From Candidatus Heimdallarchaeota archaeon AB_125 (GTDB lineage Archaea; Asgardarchaeota; Heimdallarchaeia; Heimdallarchaeales; Heimdallarchaeaceae): 14,061 nt of DNA. Below are positions 6,767-14,061 of the stretch, piece after piece. The first letter of the stretch is position 1. Each line of letters opens with the position of its first letter. The notes beneath the pieces were generated by a model, which worked only from the letters and a program-made list of their open reading frames with translations, was not told the origin of the DNA and searched no databases. The DNA lies in contig MEHH01000039.1 of assembly GCA_001940755.1 (NCBI GenBank), positions 1 through 14,061 of the forward strand, given 5' to 3'. The position numbers and the translations under genes were made by a program.

Positions 6767-6783
6767 CTTATACATTTTTAAAC
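6767..6783 (-). promoter_or_regulatory. TATA-like element upstream of the small membrane protein
   Basis: The minus strand reads TTTAAAAATGTATAAG across this stretch, 30 to 45 nt before the ATG at 6738. This allows a short leader. Confidence 0.3.
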
Positions 6784-6807
6784 TTTTATGTTGGAGAATT
6801 AATGTCG

Positions 6808-7557
6808 CTAGTATAAGATTGTTAGATCTGTAGATTGATCTATAGGAATATCGAAATGAGAACTATCTGTTGATTCTAGTCTCAACATCCCATTTTCAGA
6901 AATTCCTTTACATGTAAACGCTCTTGATTCAAACTTGTGTTTTCTATTCATATTAATCATATTTTTGTTATAAATAGAAGTTAGCTTCTTATAATCTATA
7001 GAGAAGGTTAAATTTACAAATTTAAAAATAGATTCGGAGAAATGTTTAATGAGTTTATCTAGTTCGATTTCATCTTGGATTATATCTTCTAAAAACGCAA
7101 TATCTAACTTTTTTGATTCTTCAGAACCTTCATCTTTTCTTACAATATTTATGCCAACTCCTAATAATAAATATTCAAGGTTCTTGGTTACCAATTCTAT
7201 AAGAATTCCACCTAGTTTCTTCTTCTCAAAGTATATATCATTTGGCCATTTAACAAGAACATCATCAGAAAAACTTTTTCTAAGAACTTGCTGAACTCCT
7301 AAAGCAGCAGCATAATGCAAGAAACGGATTTGATGAAGATGTGGTTTTGTTAGTAATGGGAAAGCATATGTCATATAGAGCCCTCCAGTAGGAGAAAACC
7401 ATTCAGAATCTCTTCTCCCCCTCCCCTTTGTTTGTTTCTTTGCTATGATTAAAATTGGATTATCTAGTTCTGATTCTAAATGCTTCAGAATCACATCCAT
7501 TGTTGAAGATGTTGTTTCATAATGAACAGTGTTCATATATTCTATTCTATATACCAC
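6808..7557 (-). CDS. birA: Biotin-[acyl-CoA carboxylase carrier] protein ligase, monofunctional
   Basis: The enzyme makes biotinyl-AMP and transfers biotin to the lysine of a biotin carrier protein. The 249 residues hold the catalytic domain followed by a small C-terminal domain. Visible motifs are TSSTMD (16-21), the biotinyl-AMP loop TKGRGRRDSEW (43-53), KWPND (103-107) with the catalytic Lys, GGILIE (116-121) and GVGIN (133-137). It lacks the N-terminal helix-turn-helix of E. coli BirA, so it is unlikely to be a repressor. The longest start is GTG 7557, about 28 nt from a TATA-like box; ATG 7536 (residue 8) is also possible. It is divergent from the carboxyltransferase gene, and that enzyme's partner is its expected substrate. 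The carrier protein itself is not in the window. Confidence 0.94.
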   Translation of the reverse strand: MVYRIEYMNTVHYETTSSTMDVILKHLESELDNPILIIAKKQTKGRGRRDSEWFSPTGGLYMTYAFPLLTKPHLHQIRFLHYAAALGVQQVLRKSFSDDVLVKWPNDIYFEKKKLGGILIELVTKNLEYLLLGVGINIVRKDEGSEESKKLDIAFLEDIIQDEIELDKLIKHFSESIFKFVNLTFSIDYKKLTSIYNKNMINMNRKHKFESRAFTCKGISENGMLRLESTDSSHFDIPIDQSTDLTILY

Positions 7558-7580
7558 AAGACCGCAACAGAAATGGTTCG

Positions 7581-7588
7581 TTATAAAG
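7581..7588 (-). promoter_or_regulatory. TATA-like box for the biotin ligase gene
   Basis: The minus strand reads CTTTATAA, centred about 28 nt before GTG 7557 and 49 nt before ATG 7536. Its position favours the GTG as a near-leaderless start. It shares the 95-bp divergent region with the carboxyltransferase promoter. Confidence 0.5.
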
Positions 7589-7622
7589 TTTTTTTCGTTT
7601 CTTTGTCATAAATGAAGATGGC

Positions 7623-7633
7623 TTTTTACTTAA
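7623..7633 (+). promoter_or_regulatory. TATA-like box for the carboxyltransferase-synthase operon
   Basis: TTTTTACTTAA is centred about 25 nt before the ATG at 7653. The two divergent TATA-like boxes are only about 35 bp apart, so one regulator could affect both units. Confidence 0.4.
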
Positions 7634-7652
7634 CTATACAGAGTAAATACTA

Positions 7653-9230
7653 ATGTATCTAAATCATAAGAATAGAGCTAATAAGAAAGAAAAATCTAAT
7701 AATGATAAGCTCTTAGAAAAAAGACAACAAAGTCTTGAAGGTGGAGGGAAAAAAAAGGTAGAGAATCAACACAAGAAAGGGAAGTTAACAGCAAGAGAGA
7801 GAGTTGAATTACTTGTTGATGAAAACTCCTTTGTTGAAATTGATTCTTTTGTTACACATCAAAATACCAAATTTAACTTAGAAAATAACAAACCCTTGGG
7901 AGATGGAGTTATTACAGGTCACGCTACAATTGCCGAAAAACAAGTTTTCGTTTATAGTCAAGATTTCACTGTTTTTGGAGGAAGTTTAGGGAGAGCACAA
8001 GCAACAAAAATCTGCAAAGTAATGGATCTAGCCATAACAACTGGAAATCCAATAATTGGTATTTTGGATTCTGGAGGAGCACGAATTCAGGAAGGAGTTG
8101 CATCCTTAGCTGGTTATGGAGATATCTTCTTCAGAAATACTCAAGCTTCAGGAGTTATTCCACAAGTTTCAGTTATTCTAGGTCCTTGTGCAGGAGGAGC
8201 AGTATATTCACCTGCATTAACCGATTTTGTTCTAATGAATAAGGAAAATTCTTTCATGTTTGTGACTGGACCAGAAGTTGTAGAAGCTGTAACAGGTGAG
8301 GAGATTTCATTTTATGATTTAGGTGGGAGTAGTGTTCACGGTAGTAAAACTGGTGTGAGTCATCTTGTCGGTGAGAATGAAGAAAAAACATTGGATTTAG
8401 CAAGAAAACTACTTTCTTATTTACCATCAAATAATCTAAATGATCCTCCATTTAATCCTGATATTGTCGAAGAAACTGATCAGTTATTACTCCGAGAGTT
8501 GATGCCTGAAATGGAAAATGAGCCTTATGATATGAAAAGAATCATAGAAACTATTTTCGATTCTGACAGTTTCCTCGAATTGAATGAAGACTGGGCGAAG
8601 AATATTATTATTGGCTTTGCTAGAATTCAAGGATTAACTGCTGGAATTATTGCTAACCAACCTCTCTTTCTAGGAGGTGCAATTGATTACAATGCAGCAG
8701 ATAAGGCATCTCGATTTATTAGATTCTGTGATTCTTTCAACATTCCAATTTTAACATTTGTAGATGTTCCAGGGTTCCTTCCTGGTGTCAAACAAGAACA
8801 TGAAGGTATAATTCGACATGGAGCAAAATTACTTTTTGCTTACTCAGAAGCAACAATTCCAAAAATATCAGTTATAGTCAGAAAAGCTTATGGGGGGGCA
8901 TATATTGTTATGAGTTCAAAACACTTGGGGACAGACTTCAATTTAGCTTGGCCTTCAGCTGAGATAGCTGTTATGGGTGCAGAAGGAGCATGCAGGATTC
9001 TATACAAGAATAAATTGAAAGAAGAAGAGAATCCTGAAACAGTGCTTGAAGAATTTACTAACGAGTTCAAAGAAGAATTCGCTAATCCCTATCAAGCTGC
9101 AGAATTAGGTTATGTTGACAAAGTAATATTTCCTGAAGAAACTCGAAGTGAAATTATTGCTTCTTTACTTTTACTTCAAAATAAGAGAGAACAATCTCCA
9201 AGAAGAAAACATGGAATCTCTCCTGTTTGA
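7653..9230 (+). CDS. Biotin-dependent acyl-CoA carboxylase, carboxyltransferase (beta) subunit
   Basis: This subunit moves CO2 from carboxybiotin to acetyl-CoA or propionyl-CoA, giving malonyl- or methylmalonyl-CoA. At 525 residues it is a full-length two-crotonase-domain protein. The N-terminal half has SGGARIQEG (140-148) and GPCAGGAVYSPA (177-188). The C-terminal half has VDVPGFLPG (370-378), RKAYGGAYIVMSSK (410-423) and AEIAVMGAEGA (436-446). Position 418 is Ile. In Streptomyces the equivalent residue is Ile in the broad acetyl/propionyl enzyme AccB and Asp in propionyl-specific PccB. Decarboxylase relatives (methylmalonyl-CoA decarboxylase alpha) also often have Ile, so this alone does not decide. 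Partner genes for biotin carboxylase and the biotin carrier are not here. The next gene starts nine bases downstream, so the two are almost surely one operon. Confidence 0.95.
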   Translation: MYLNHKNRANKKEKSNNDKLLEKRQQSLEGGGKKKVENQHKKGKLTARERVELLVDENSFVEIDSFVTHQNTKFNLENNKPLGDGVITGHATIAEKQVFVYSQDFTVFGGSLGRAQATKICKVMDLAITTGNPIIGILDSGGARIQEGVASLAGYGDIFFRNTQASGVIPQVSVILGPCAGGAVYSPALTDFVLMNKENSFMFVTGPEVVEAVTGEEISFYDLGGSSVHGSKTGVSHLVGENEEKTLDLARKLLSYLPSNNLNDPPFNPDIVEETDQLLLRELMPEMENEPYDMKRIIETIFDSDSFLELNEDWAKNIIIGFARIQGLTAGIIANQPLFLGGAIDYNAADKASRFIRFCDSFNIPILTFVDVPGFLPGVKQEHEGIIRHGAKLLFAYSEATIPKISVIVRKAYGGAYIVMSSKHLGTDFNLAWPSAEIAVMGAEGACRILYKNKLKEEENPETVLEEFTNEFKEEFANPYQAAELGYVDKVIFPEETRSEIIASLLLLQNKREQSPRRKHGISPV

Positions 9231-9235
9231 GGTGT
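9229..9235 (+). promoter_or_regulatory. Shine-Dalgarno-like site for the synthase gene
   Basis: GAGGTG, overlapping the stop codon of the carboxyltransferase gene, lies 4 nt before the ATG at 9240. Being internal to an operon, this start needs a ribosome site, unlike the leaderless genes. It supports ATG 9240. Confidence 0.55.
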
Positions 9236-9239
9236 TATT

Positions 9240-12200
9240 ATGAAAACTAAAAAACAAATAGAAAAAGAGCTTAAGCTAAATAGCTTTATCTGGGGATATT
9301 CTCCAAAGGGAATAACAGATCCTCAACTCACAATAGAATTATCACTAAATGATGGGATAGGATTAATTGATCTTGAGGGATTAAATGAGATTGATTCAAA
9401 AGAAATCATTGAGATTTGTTTAAAGAAAATTCCTTCTGATAAATTGTGGGGTGTAAGAGTTCCTGATGTTGCTTCGTTATCTGCTCTTTCAGAAGTACAC
9501 TCACTCCCAATAGGAATTATAGCCTTTGATATCAATCAGGAGGATTTAGCAAAAATTTCATCAAAACTTAATTGGAAAATAGCAGAAGTTGTTAATCTAG
9601 AAAAAGCACATGAACGAGTTGAATGGGCTGATTTCTTCTTAGCAAAAGGTTTTGAATCAGGAGGAAAAATAAGCGAGCAAACCTCCTTTATACTAATTCA
9701 AGAATTCAATAAAGCTGGTTATCCCTTCATAATACAAGGTGGTTTTGGTGTTTACAACATTGCTTCTGCTTTGGTAGGAGGAGCTTTAGGAGTAGTTCTA
9801 GAAGGTCAACTCTATTTACTTCCAGAATGTCCATTAAACGATTCAATCAAAGAGTATATGGAGAAACTTGACGAAAGTGATACATACATTGTAGGTGAAA
9901 GTTTTCCAAACAAATACAGATTGATTGGTAAAATTGCAAACAATTACATTCGAGATTTGAAGAAATTCGAAAAAGATAATTCAGATGATGGAGAAAAGAT
10001 TTTACTTGAATACTTGAGAGATCTATCAAGCAAATCTCAATTTTTTGATTCAGAAGAAATAAAACATTCATTTCTACCTTGCGATTTAGGATTCAGTTTT
10101 GCTCCTTTTATAAGAGAAATGTTTGTTAATTTACAATTGTTCTTGATTTCAATTCAAGATATTATTGAAAACCAAATTGATAATGTAGCAAATGATTGGC
10201 CATTTCAAGAAGGAAGTGAGTTTGCTCAAAGCTTAGAAATTAAATTCCCCATCATTCAAGGTCCAATGGCTAACATTACAGATAATACTGATTTTGCAAT
10301 TAAGGTAGCTGAAGAAGGGGCATTACCAGTACTAGCAATGGGTGGTCTTCTAAAAGAAGAAACAGAAGAACTTTTTGAAGAATTTACTACTAAATTCCCA
10401 CAGAATCGAAACTATGCAGGAGGGATTATTGGTCTTGAAGTAATGAAAGAAAGAAGAGAAGCTCATATAGCTTTAATGGAACAAAATAAGACTCCAATAT
10501 GTCTACTTGCAGCTGGCTCTATTCAATTAGCTGTTCGAATACAGAAACTAGGTATGAAAATTATGGCTCATACTCCAGCACTAAGTTTGTTCAAAGAGGC
10601 TATTAGTAGCAATCTCGATATTATGATATTAGAAGGAAGTGAATGTGGAGGTCATATAGGAAATCTATCATCAATGATTCTTTGGGAATCAATCCTACAA
10701 TATCTTACAGCTAATACTAATGAGATACCTGATAAAATAAACATTGTTTATGCTGGTGGTATAGGAGATGAACTAGGAGCAGCTATGGTTGCAGCAATGT
10801 TAGGCAGTCATCTTGATATGATAAATCCTGGGATCCAAATGGGTACAGCTTATCTATTCACTGATGAAATTGTAAATACTAAAGCACTTACTACCTTCTA
10901 TCAAGAGAAATTGCTTGATTCATCTGTGACTAGAGTGATTGGCTCTACAGTAAATACTAGAGCAAGAACAATTCCTTCTGAATTTGTTACAAAAACTACT
11001 GAAGATGAAAAAAGTCGAATTAAAGAAGGACTATCTATAAGTGAAAGAAAGAAACTCTATGAAAAGGATAATTTAGGAGCATTAAGAATTGCAGCTAAAG
11101 CAGAGATTTGGAATGCTGATCATGTTCCTGGAGGAGATACAACTCAATTCAATCTTGTTGATGAAAAAGAGCAGGAATCTTTAGGATGCTTTATGGCAGG
11201 CGAAATAATTAGTTTGAAGCGAAATATCGTTCAAATTAATGATCTTCATTATGATATTATTGTATCTGGTAAAGAAGTTATAACCACAATGAAGACTATG
11301 CTAAAGAAGAAACCAACAACTGCAATTGTTGAAGAATCTATAAAGAGTTCAAGTTTAGAATTATCAACACACAACAGAATAGCTATTGTTGGTTTAGGCT
11401 GTTTATTTCCGGATTCACCCAATATTGAAGAATACTGGAACAATATACTCAATAAAAAATACTCAATAACTGAAGTTCCGGATTCAAGATGGAACAAATC
11501 TATACATTATGATGAAGATAAAACTGCTAGGAACAAAACCTATTCAACGCTAGGTTCATTCATCAAAGATTACAAATTCAACACACTGAAATATCGGATA
11601 CCTCCAAAAATTTCTGATAATATGGATGATGTACAGAAATGGTCTCTTGATGCAGCTAAGCAGGCTTTAGAAGATGCAGGATTACCAACTGATGGTAAAA
11701 AGAGGTTATCAATACCAGTGATTGTTGGAAATGCTTTGGGAGGAGAAATTCAACGAATAACAAATAAAGCTCTTTTTGCTCCAGAATTCCTTCAGGAGTT
11801 AGAAAAAAATGTTGTCTTCCAATCTCTTGAAGAAGAAAAACAAAGCTCTCTTCTGGATAATCTTAAGCTAAGATATGAAGAAATGTTTCCTCCAATTACT
11901 GAAGATTCAATGCCTGGTGAATTATCAAATATAATCTCAGGTCGAATAGCTAATGTGTTCAACTTTACAGGAAAATCAATGACTACAGATGCAGCTTGTG
12001 CTTCTAGTATAGCTGCTTTAGATACAGCTGTTAAATCCCTGACTTCTGGTGATTATGATTCTGTTCTAGTTGGTGGTGCCGATAGATCAATGGATATAGC
12101 ATCATACGTGAAATTTAGTAAAATTGGAGCTCTTTCCTCAACAGGCTCACGTCCATTTGATGAGAATGCAGATGGATTTGTTATGGGAGAAGGAGCTGGT

Positions 12201-14061
12201 TTCATGGTTTTGAAGAGATTAGAAGATGCTATTCGAGATAATAACAAAATTTATTGTATAATCTCTTCTATAGGAGCATCGTCAGATGGAAAAGGGAAAG
12301 GAATTACAGCTCCTAATCCAGAAGGACAAAAACAAGCAATAGATATGGCACTTCAACTAGCTGATATAACTGTAAATGATATTGACTATATTGAAGCTCA
12401 TGGTACATCAACAATTGTTGGGGATGCTGTTGAACTAAGTGTTTTAGAAGAGATTTTTCAGAAAAGAACAAATTCAAAGAAAATTGCTGTTGGTTCAATT
12501 AAGAGCCAGATAGGACATCTAAAAGGTGCTGCAGGAATTGCATCTTTAATAAAAACTACATTATCTATTTTCCATAAGCTATTACCTCCAACTGTAAATA
12601 TTACAAATCCAACATCAAAGATTGATTGGAGTAAATCGAAGTTAGTGTTAAGTTCTGATCCAAAGAAATGGGAGACCAGCAAGAACAAAATCAGAAGAGC
12701 TGGTGTTTCTGCTTTCGGATTTGGTGGTACCAATTTTCATACTATTTTGGAAGAATACTCTCCTGAAAAAGTGAATTACGAACATAAAAGGGGTATTCAG
12801 ATAGGAACCAAACATACTGAGTCAACTAGTTCAAGTGAAATCTCTCTACAAAGCATTAAACCAAAACTAAGCTTTATGTTTACAGGTCAAGGAAGTCAAT
12901 ATTTAGGGATGGCTAAACAGCTTTATGAAAACTCCCCAATTGTAGCTCAGACTTTTGAAAAAGCAGAAAAAATTTGGTATAACTATTATAGTTATAGCAT
13001 AAAAGAAATTATTTTTGGTTCTGAGAAACTTTCTGCTGAAGCTAATAAGAAAAGACTTACAGATACTAAATTTACTCAACCAGCATTATTTATTGTAGAT
13101 GTTGCAATTGCAAGACTCTTAGCTGAGGAAGGTATTCAACCAGATATAGTAGCAGGTCATAGTCTCGGAGAATATGTTGCTCTTGTAGTTGCAGGAGCTA
13201 TGTCTTTTGAAGACGGATTACGAGCTGTTATAGAACGTGGAAGAGCTATGAGCAGAGCTGGGAACACAATACCTGGTGCTATGGCAGCAATATTAGCTCC
13301 AATTGAGAAAGTTAAGGAAATTGTTAATGAAATAAAAGACTCATATTTGACAATTGCAAACTATAACTCTAAAACACAAACAGTTGTTTCCGGAGAGATT
13401 GAAGCAATTGAGGAAGTCTTAGAATTATCAGAGAAGAAAGGAGTTAGAGCAGTAAGACTGAGTGTTTCTACAGCTTTTCATTCACAGATTGTAAAAAATG
13501 TTGAGGAAGAGATGGAAAAAGTACTCTCGAAAATAGAATTCAAACCTCCATCAATTCCTGTTTTCAGCAACGTTACTAGTGAGTCATATCCTTCTGATTC
13601 TAAACTAATTCGAAAACTTCTTGTTGAGCAAATAAGTTCATCTGTTCGATGGGTAGAAGAGATAGAAAATATGTATAAAGCAGGTGCTAGGTTTTTCGTT
13701 GAAGTTGGTCCGAAAAAAGCTCTGTTTTCCTTCACTAAAGATGTTCTTAAGGAGAAAGGAGATGTCTATGTTTTCAATACTCTATCAGCAAAAGGTGATG
13801 AAATTATTAAATTGCATGATACAGTAAATAAAATCAACCTATCAGGTTATGATAACGGAGAAAAAGTATCCACTTCTGGTGATAGCAGCTATGAACAATC
13901 TGTAGTTAAGAAAGAAATACCAATTAAAACATCCTCCAAGACTGGTTTTGATTCATTCTTACACTCCAATCCAGTTTTATTGGAAAGTTTCTTGAAATCA
14001 GGTTATGATATTTATTCTACTTATTTAGGTAAAACTCAGGAAAAGAGTGAATCACAAAGAG
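9240..14061 (+). CDS. Iterative fatty-acid/polyketide megasynthase, order ER-like x2, KS, AT (3' end outside window)
   Basis: The frame is open for 1607 codons to the window end. Residues about 15-200 form a flavin-oxidoreductase-like barrel with the catalytic His replaced (GFESGGK 137-143). Residues about 328-640 form an intact nitronate-monooxygenase/FabK/PfaD-type barrel: FPIIQGPM 336-343, EGSECGGH 465-472 and the phosphate-binding AGGI 505-508. This is the likely FMN-dependent enoyl reductase. The ketosynthase (about 712-1172) has Cys920 in DAACASS, His1054 in EAHGTST and His1093 in IGHLKGAAG. Its ITEDSMPGE...SGRIANVF stretch before the Cys is like PfaA. The acyltransferase (about 1208-1520) has GQGSQ, GHSLGE (Ser1308), Arg1333 for the carboxylate and AFH (His1414), all of which fit malonyl-CoA. 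No ACP, KR or DH is visible yet. The product is unknown. Confidence 0.94.
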   Translation, partial: MKTKKQIEKELKLNSFIWGYSPKGITDPQLTIELSLNDGIGLIDLEGLNEIDSKEIIEICLKKIPSDKLWGVRVPDVASLSALSEVHSLPIGIIAFDINQEDLAKISSKLNWKIAEVVNLEKAHERVEWADFFLAKGFESGGKISEQTSFILIQEFNKAGYPFIIQGGFGVYNIASALVGGALGVVLEGQLYLLPECPLNDSIKEYMEKLDESDTYIVGESFPNKYRLIGKIANNYIRDLKKFEKDNSDDGEKILLEYLRDLSSKSQFFDSEEIKHSFLPCDLGFSFAPFIREMFVNLQLFLISIQDIIENQIDNVANDWPFQEGSEFAQSLEIKFPIIQGPMANITDNTDFAIKVAEEGALPVLAMGGLLKEETEELFEEFTTKFPQNRNYAGGIIGLEVMKERREAHIALMEQNKTPICLLAAGSIQLAVRIQKLGMKIMAHTPALSLFKEAISSNLDIMILEGSECGGHIGNLSSMILWESILQYLTANTNEIPDKINIVYAGGIGDELGAAMVAAMLGSHLDMINPGIQMGTAYLFTDEIVNTKALTTFYQEKLLDSSVTRVIGSTVNTRARTIPSEFVTKTTEDEKSRIKEGLSISERKKLYEKDNLGALRIAAKAEIWNADHVPGGDTTQFNLVDEKEQESLGCFMAGEIISLKRNIVQINDLHYDIIVSGKEVITTMKTMLKKKPTTAIVEESIKSSSLELSTHNRIAIVGLGCLFPDSPNIEEYWNNILNKKYSITEVPDSRWNKSIHYDEDKTARNKTYSTLGSFIKDYKFNTLKYRIPPKISDNMDDVQKWSLDAAKQALEDAGLPTDGKKRLSIPVIVGNALGGEIQRITNKALFAPEFLQELEKNVVFQSLEEEKQSSLLDNLKLRYEEMFPPITEDSMPGELSNIISGRIANVFNFTGKSMTTDAACASSIAALDTAVKSLTSGDYDSVLVGGADRSMDIASYVKFSKIGALSSTGSRPFDENADGFVMGEGAGFMVLKRLEDAIRDNNKIYCIISSIGASSDGKGKGITAPNPEGQKQAIDMALQLADITVNDIDYIEAHGTSTIVGDAVELSVLEEIFQKRTNSKKIAVGSIKSQIGHLKGAAGIASLIKTTLSIFHKLLPPTVNITNPTSKIDWSKSKLVLSSDPKKWETSKNKIRRAGVSAFGFGGTNFHTILEEYSPEKVNYEHKRGIQIGTKHTESTSSSEISLQSIKPKLSFMFTGQGSQYLGMAKQLYENSPIVAQTFEKAEKIWYNYYSYSIKEIIFGSEKLSAEANKKRLTDTKFTQPALFIVDVAIARLLAEEGIQPDIVAGHSLGEYVALVVAGAMSFEDGLRAVIERGRAMSRAGNTIPGAMAAILAPIEKVKEIVNEIKDSYLTIANYNSKTQTVVSGEIEAIEEVLELSEKKGVRAVRLSVSTAFHSQIVKNVEEEMEKVLSKIEFKPPSIPVFSNVTSESYPSDSKLIRKLLVEQISSSVRWVEEIENMYKAGARFFVEVGPKKALFSFTKDVLKEKGDVYVFNTLSAKGDEIIKLHDTVNKINLSGYDNGEKVSTSGDSSYEQSVVKKEIPIKTSSKTGFDSFLHSNPVLLESFLKSGYDIYSTYLGKTQEKSESQR

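Noticed and set aside
11249..13735. Several minus-strand open frames within the synthase
   Set aside because: All are shadows of the long plus-strand frame whose domains and active-site residues are intact.

Overview
The window is AT-rich and gene-dense. It most likely comes from an archaeon, possibly of the Asgard group. Three things point to an archaeon. Most genes have a TATA-like box about 24 to 28 nt before the start codon and almost no 5' leader, which is archaeal leaderless transcription. T-rich tracts rather than strong GC hairpins follow a gene end. Several proteins are of archaeal type: an AsnRS, a DUF2085-like Cys-rich membrane protein, and a secreted metallophosphoesterase with a CARDB-like domain and a C-terminal anchor. 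The Asgard assignment is an impression from protein style and is not proven by the sequence.

Left part (1-3841): the 5' part of asnS on the minus strand is divergent from an MFS transporter. A class II glutamine amidotransferase follows, and its 3' end overlaps a small four-helix, Cys-rich membrane protein. Middle part (3823-6738): a VOC-fold protein on the minus strand overlaps the membrane-protein gene tail to tail. Next comes a 410-bp gene-free stretch rich in inverted repeats, then a membrane-anchored metallophosphoesterase on the minus strand. After it is a mostly gene-free stretch that may hold a decayed PP2C-like fragment, and then a small single-helix membrane protein.

Right part (6808-14061): this is the main point of interest. 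A stand-alone biotin protein ligase is divergent from a biotin-dependent acyl-CoA carboxylase carboxyltransferase. Nine bases after that gene begins a very large synthase that runs off the window, with at least 1607 codons visible. Its visible order is a degenerate flavin-oxidoreductase-like barrel, an intact nitronate-monooxygenase/FabK/PfaD-type barrel (an enoyl-reductase candidate), a ketosynthase of the PfaA (polyunsaturated fatty acid synthase) kind with the full Cys-His-His triad, and a malonyl-type acyltransferase with Ser, Arg and His in place.

The three right-hand genes make a coherent module. The ligase would biotinylate the carrier protein, the carboxylase would make malonyl-CoA (or methylmalonyl-CoA), and the synthase would condense and reduce the chain. 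Archaeal lipids are isoprenoid, so an iterative fatty-acid or polyketide machine with its own extender supply is unexpected in an archaeon. Biotin carboxylase, biotin carrier, and the ACP, KR and DH domains are not in the window; the last three may lie in the missing downstream part of the synthase.
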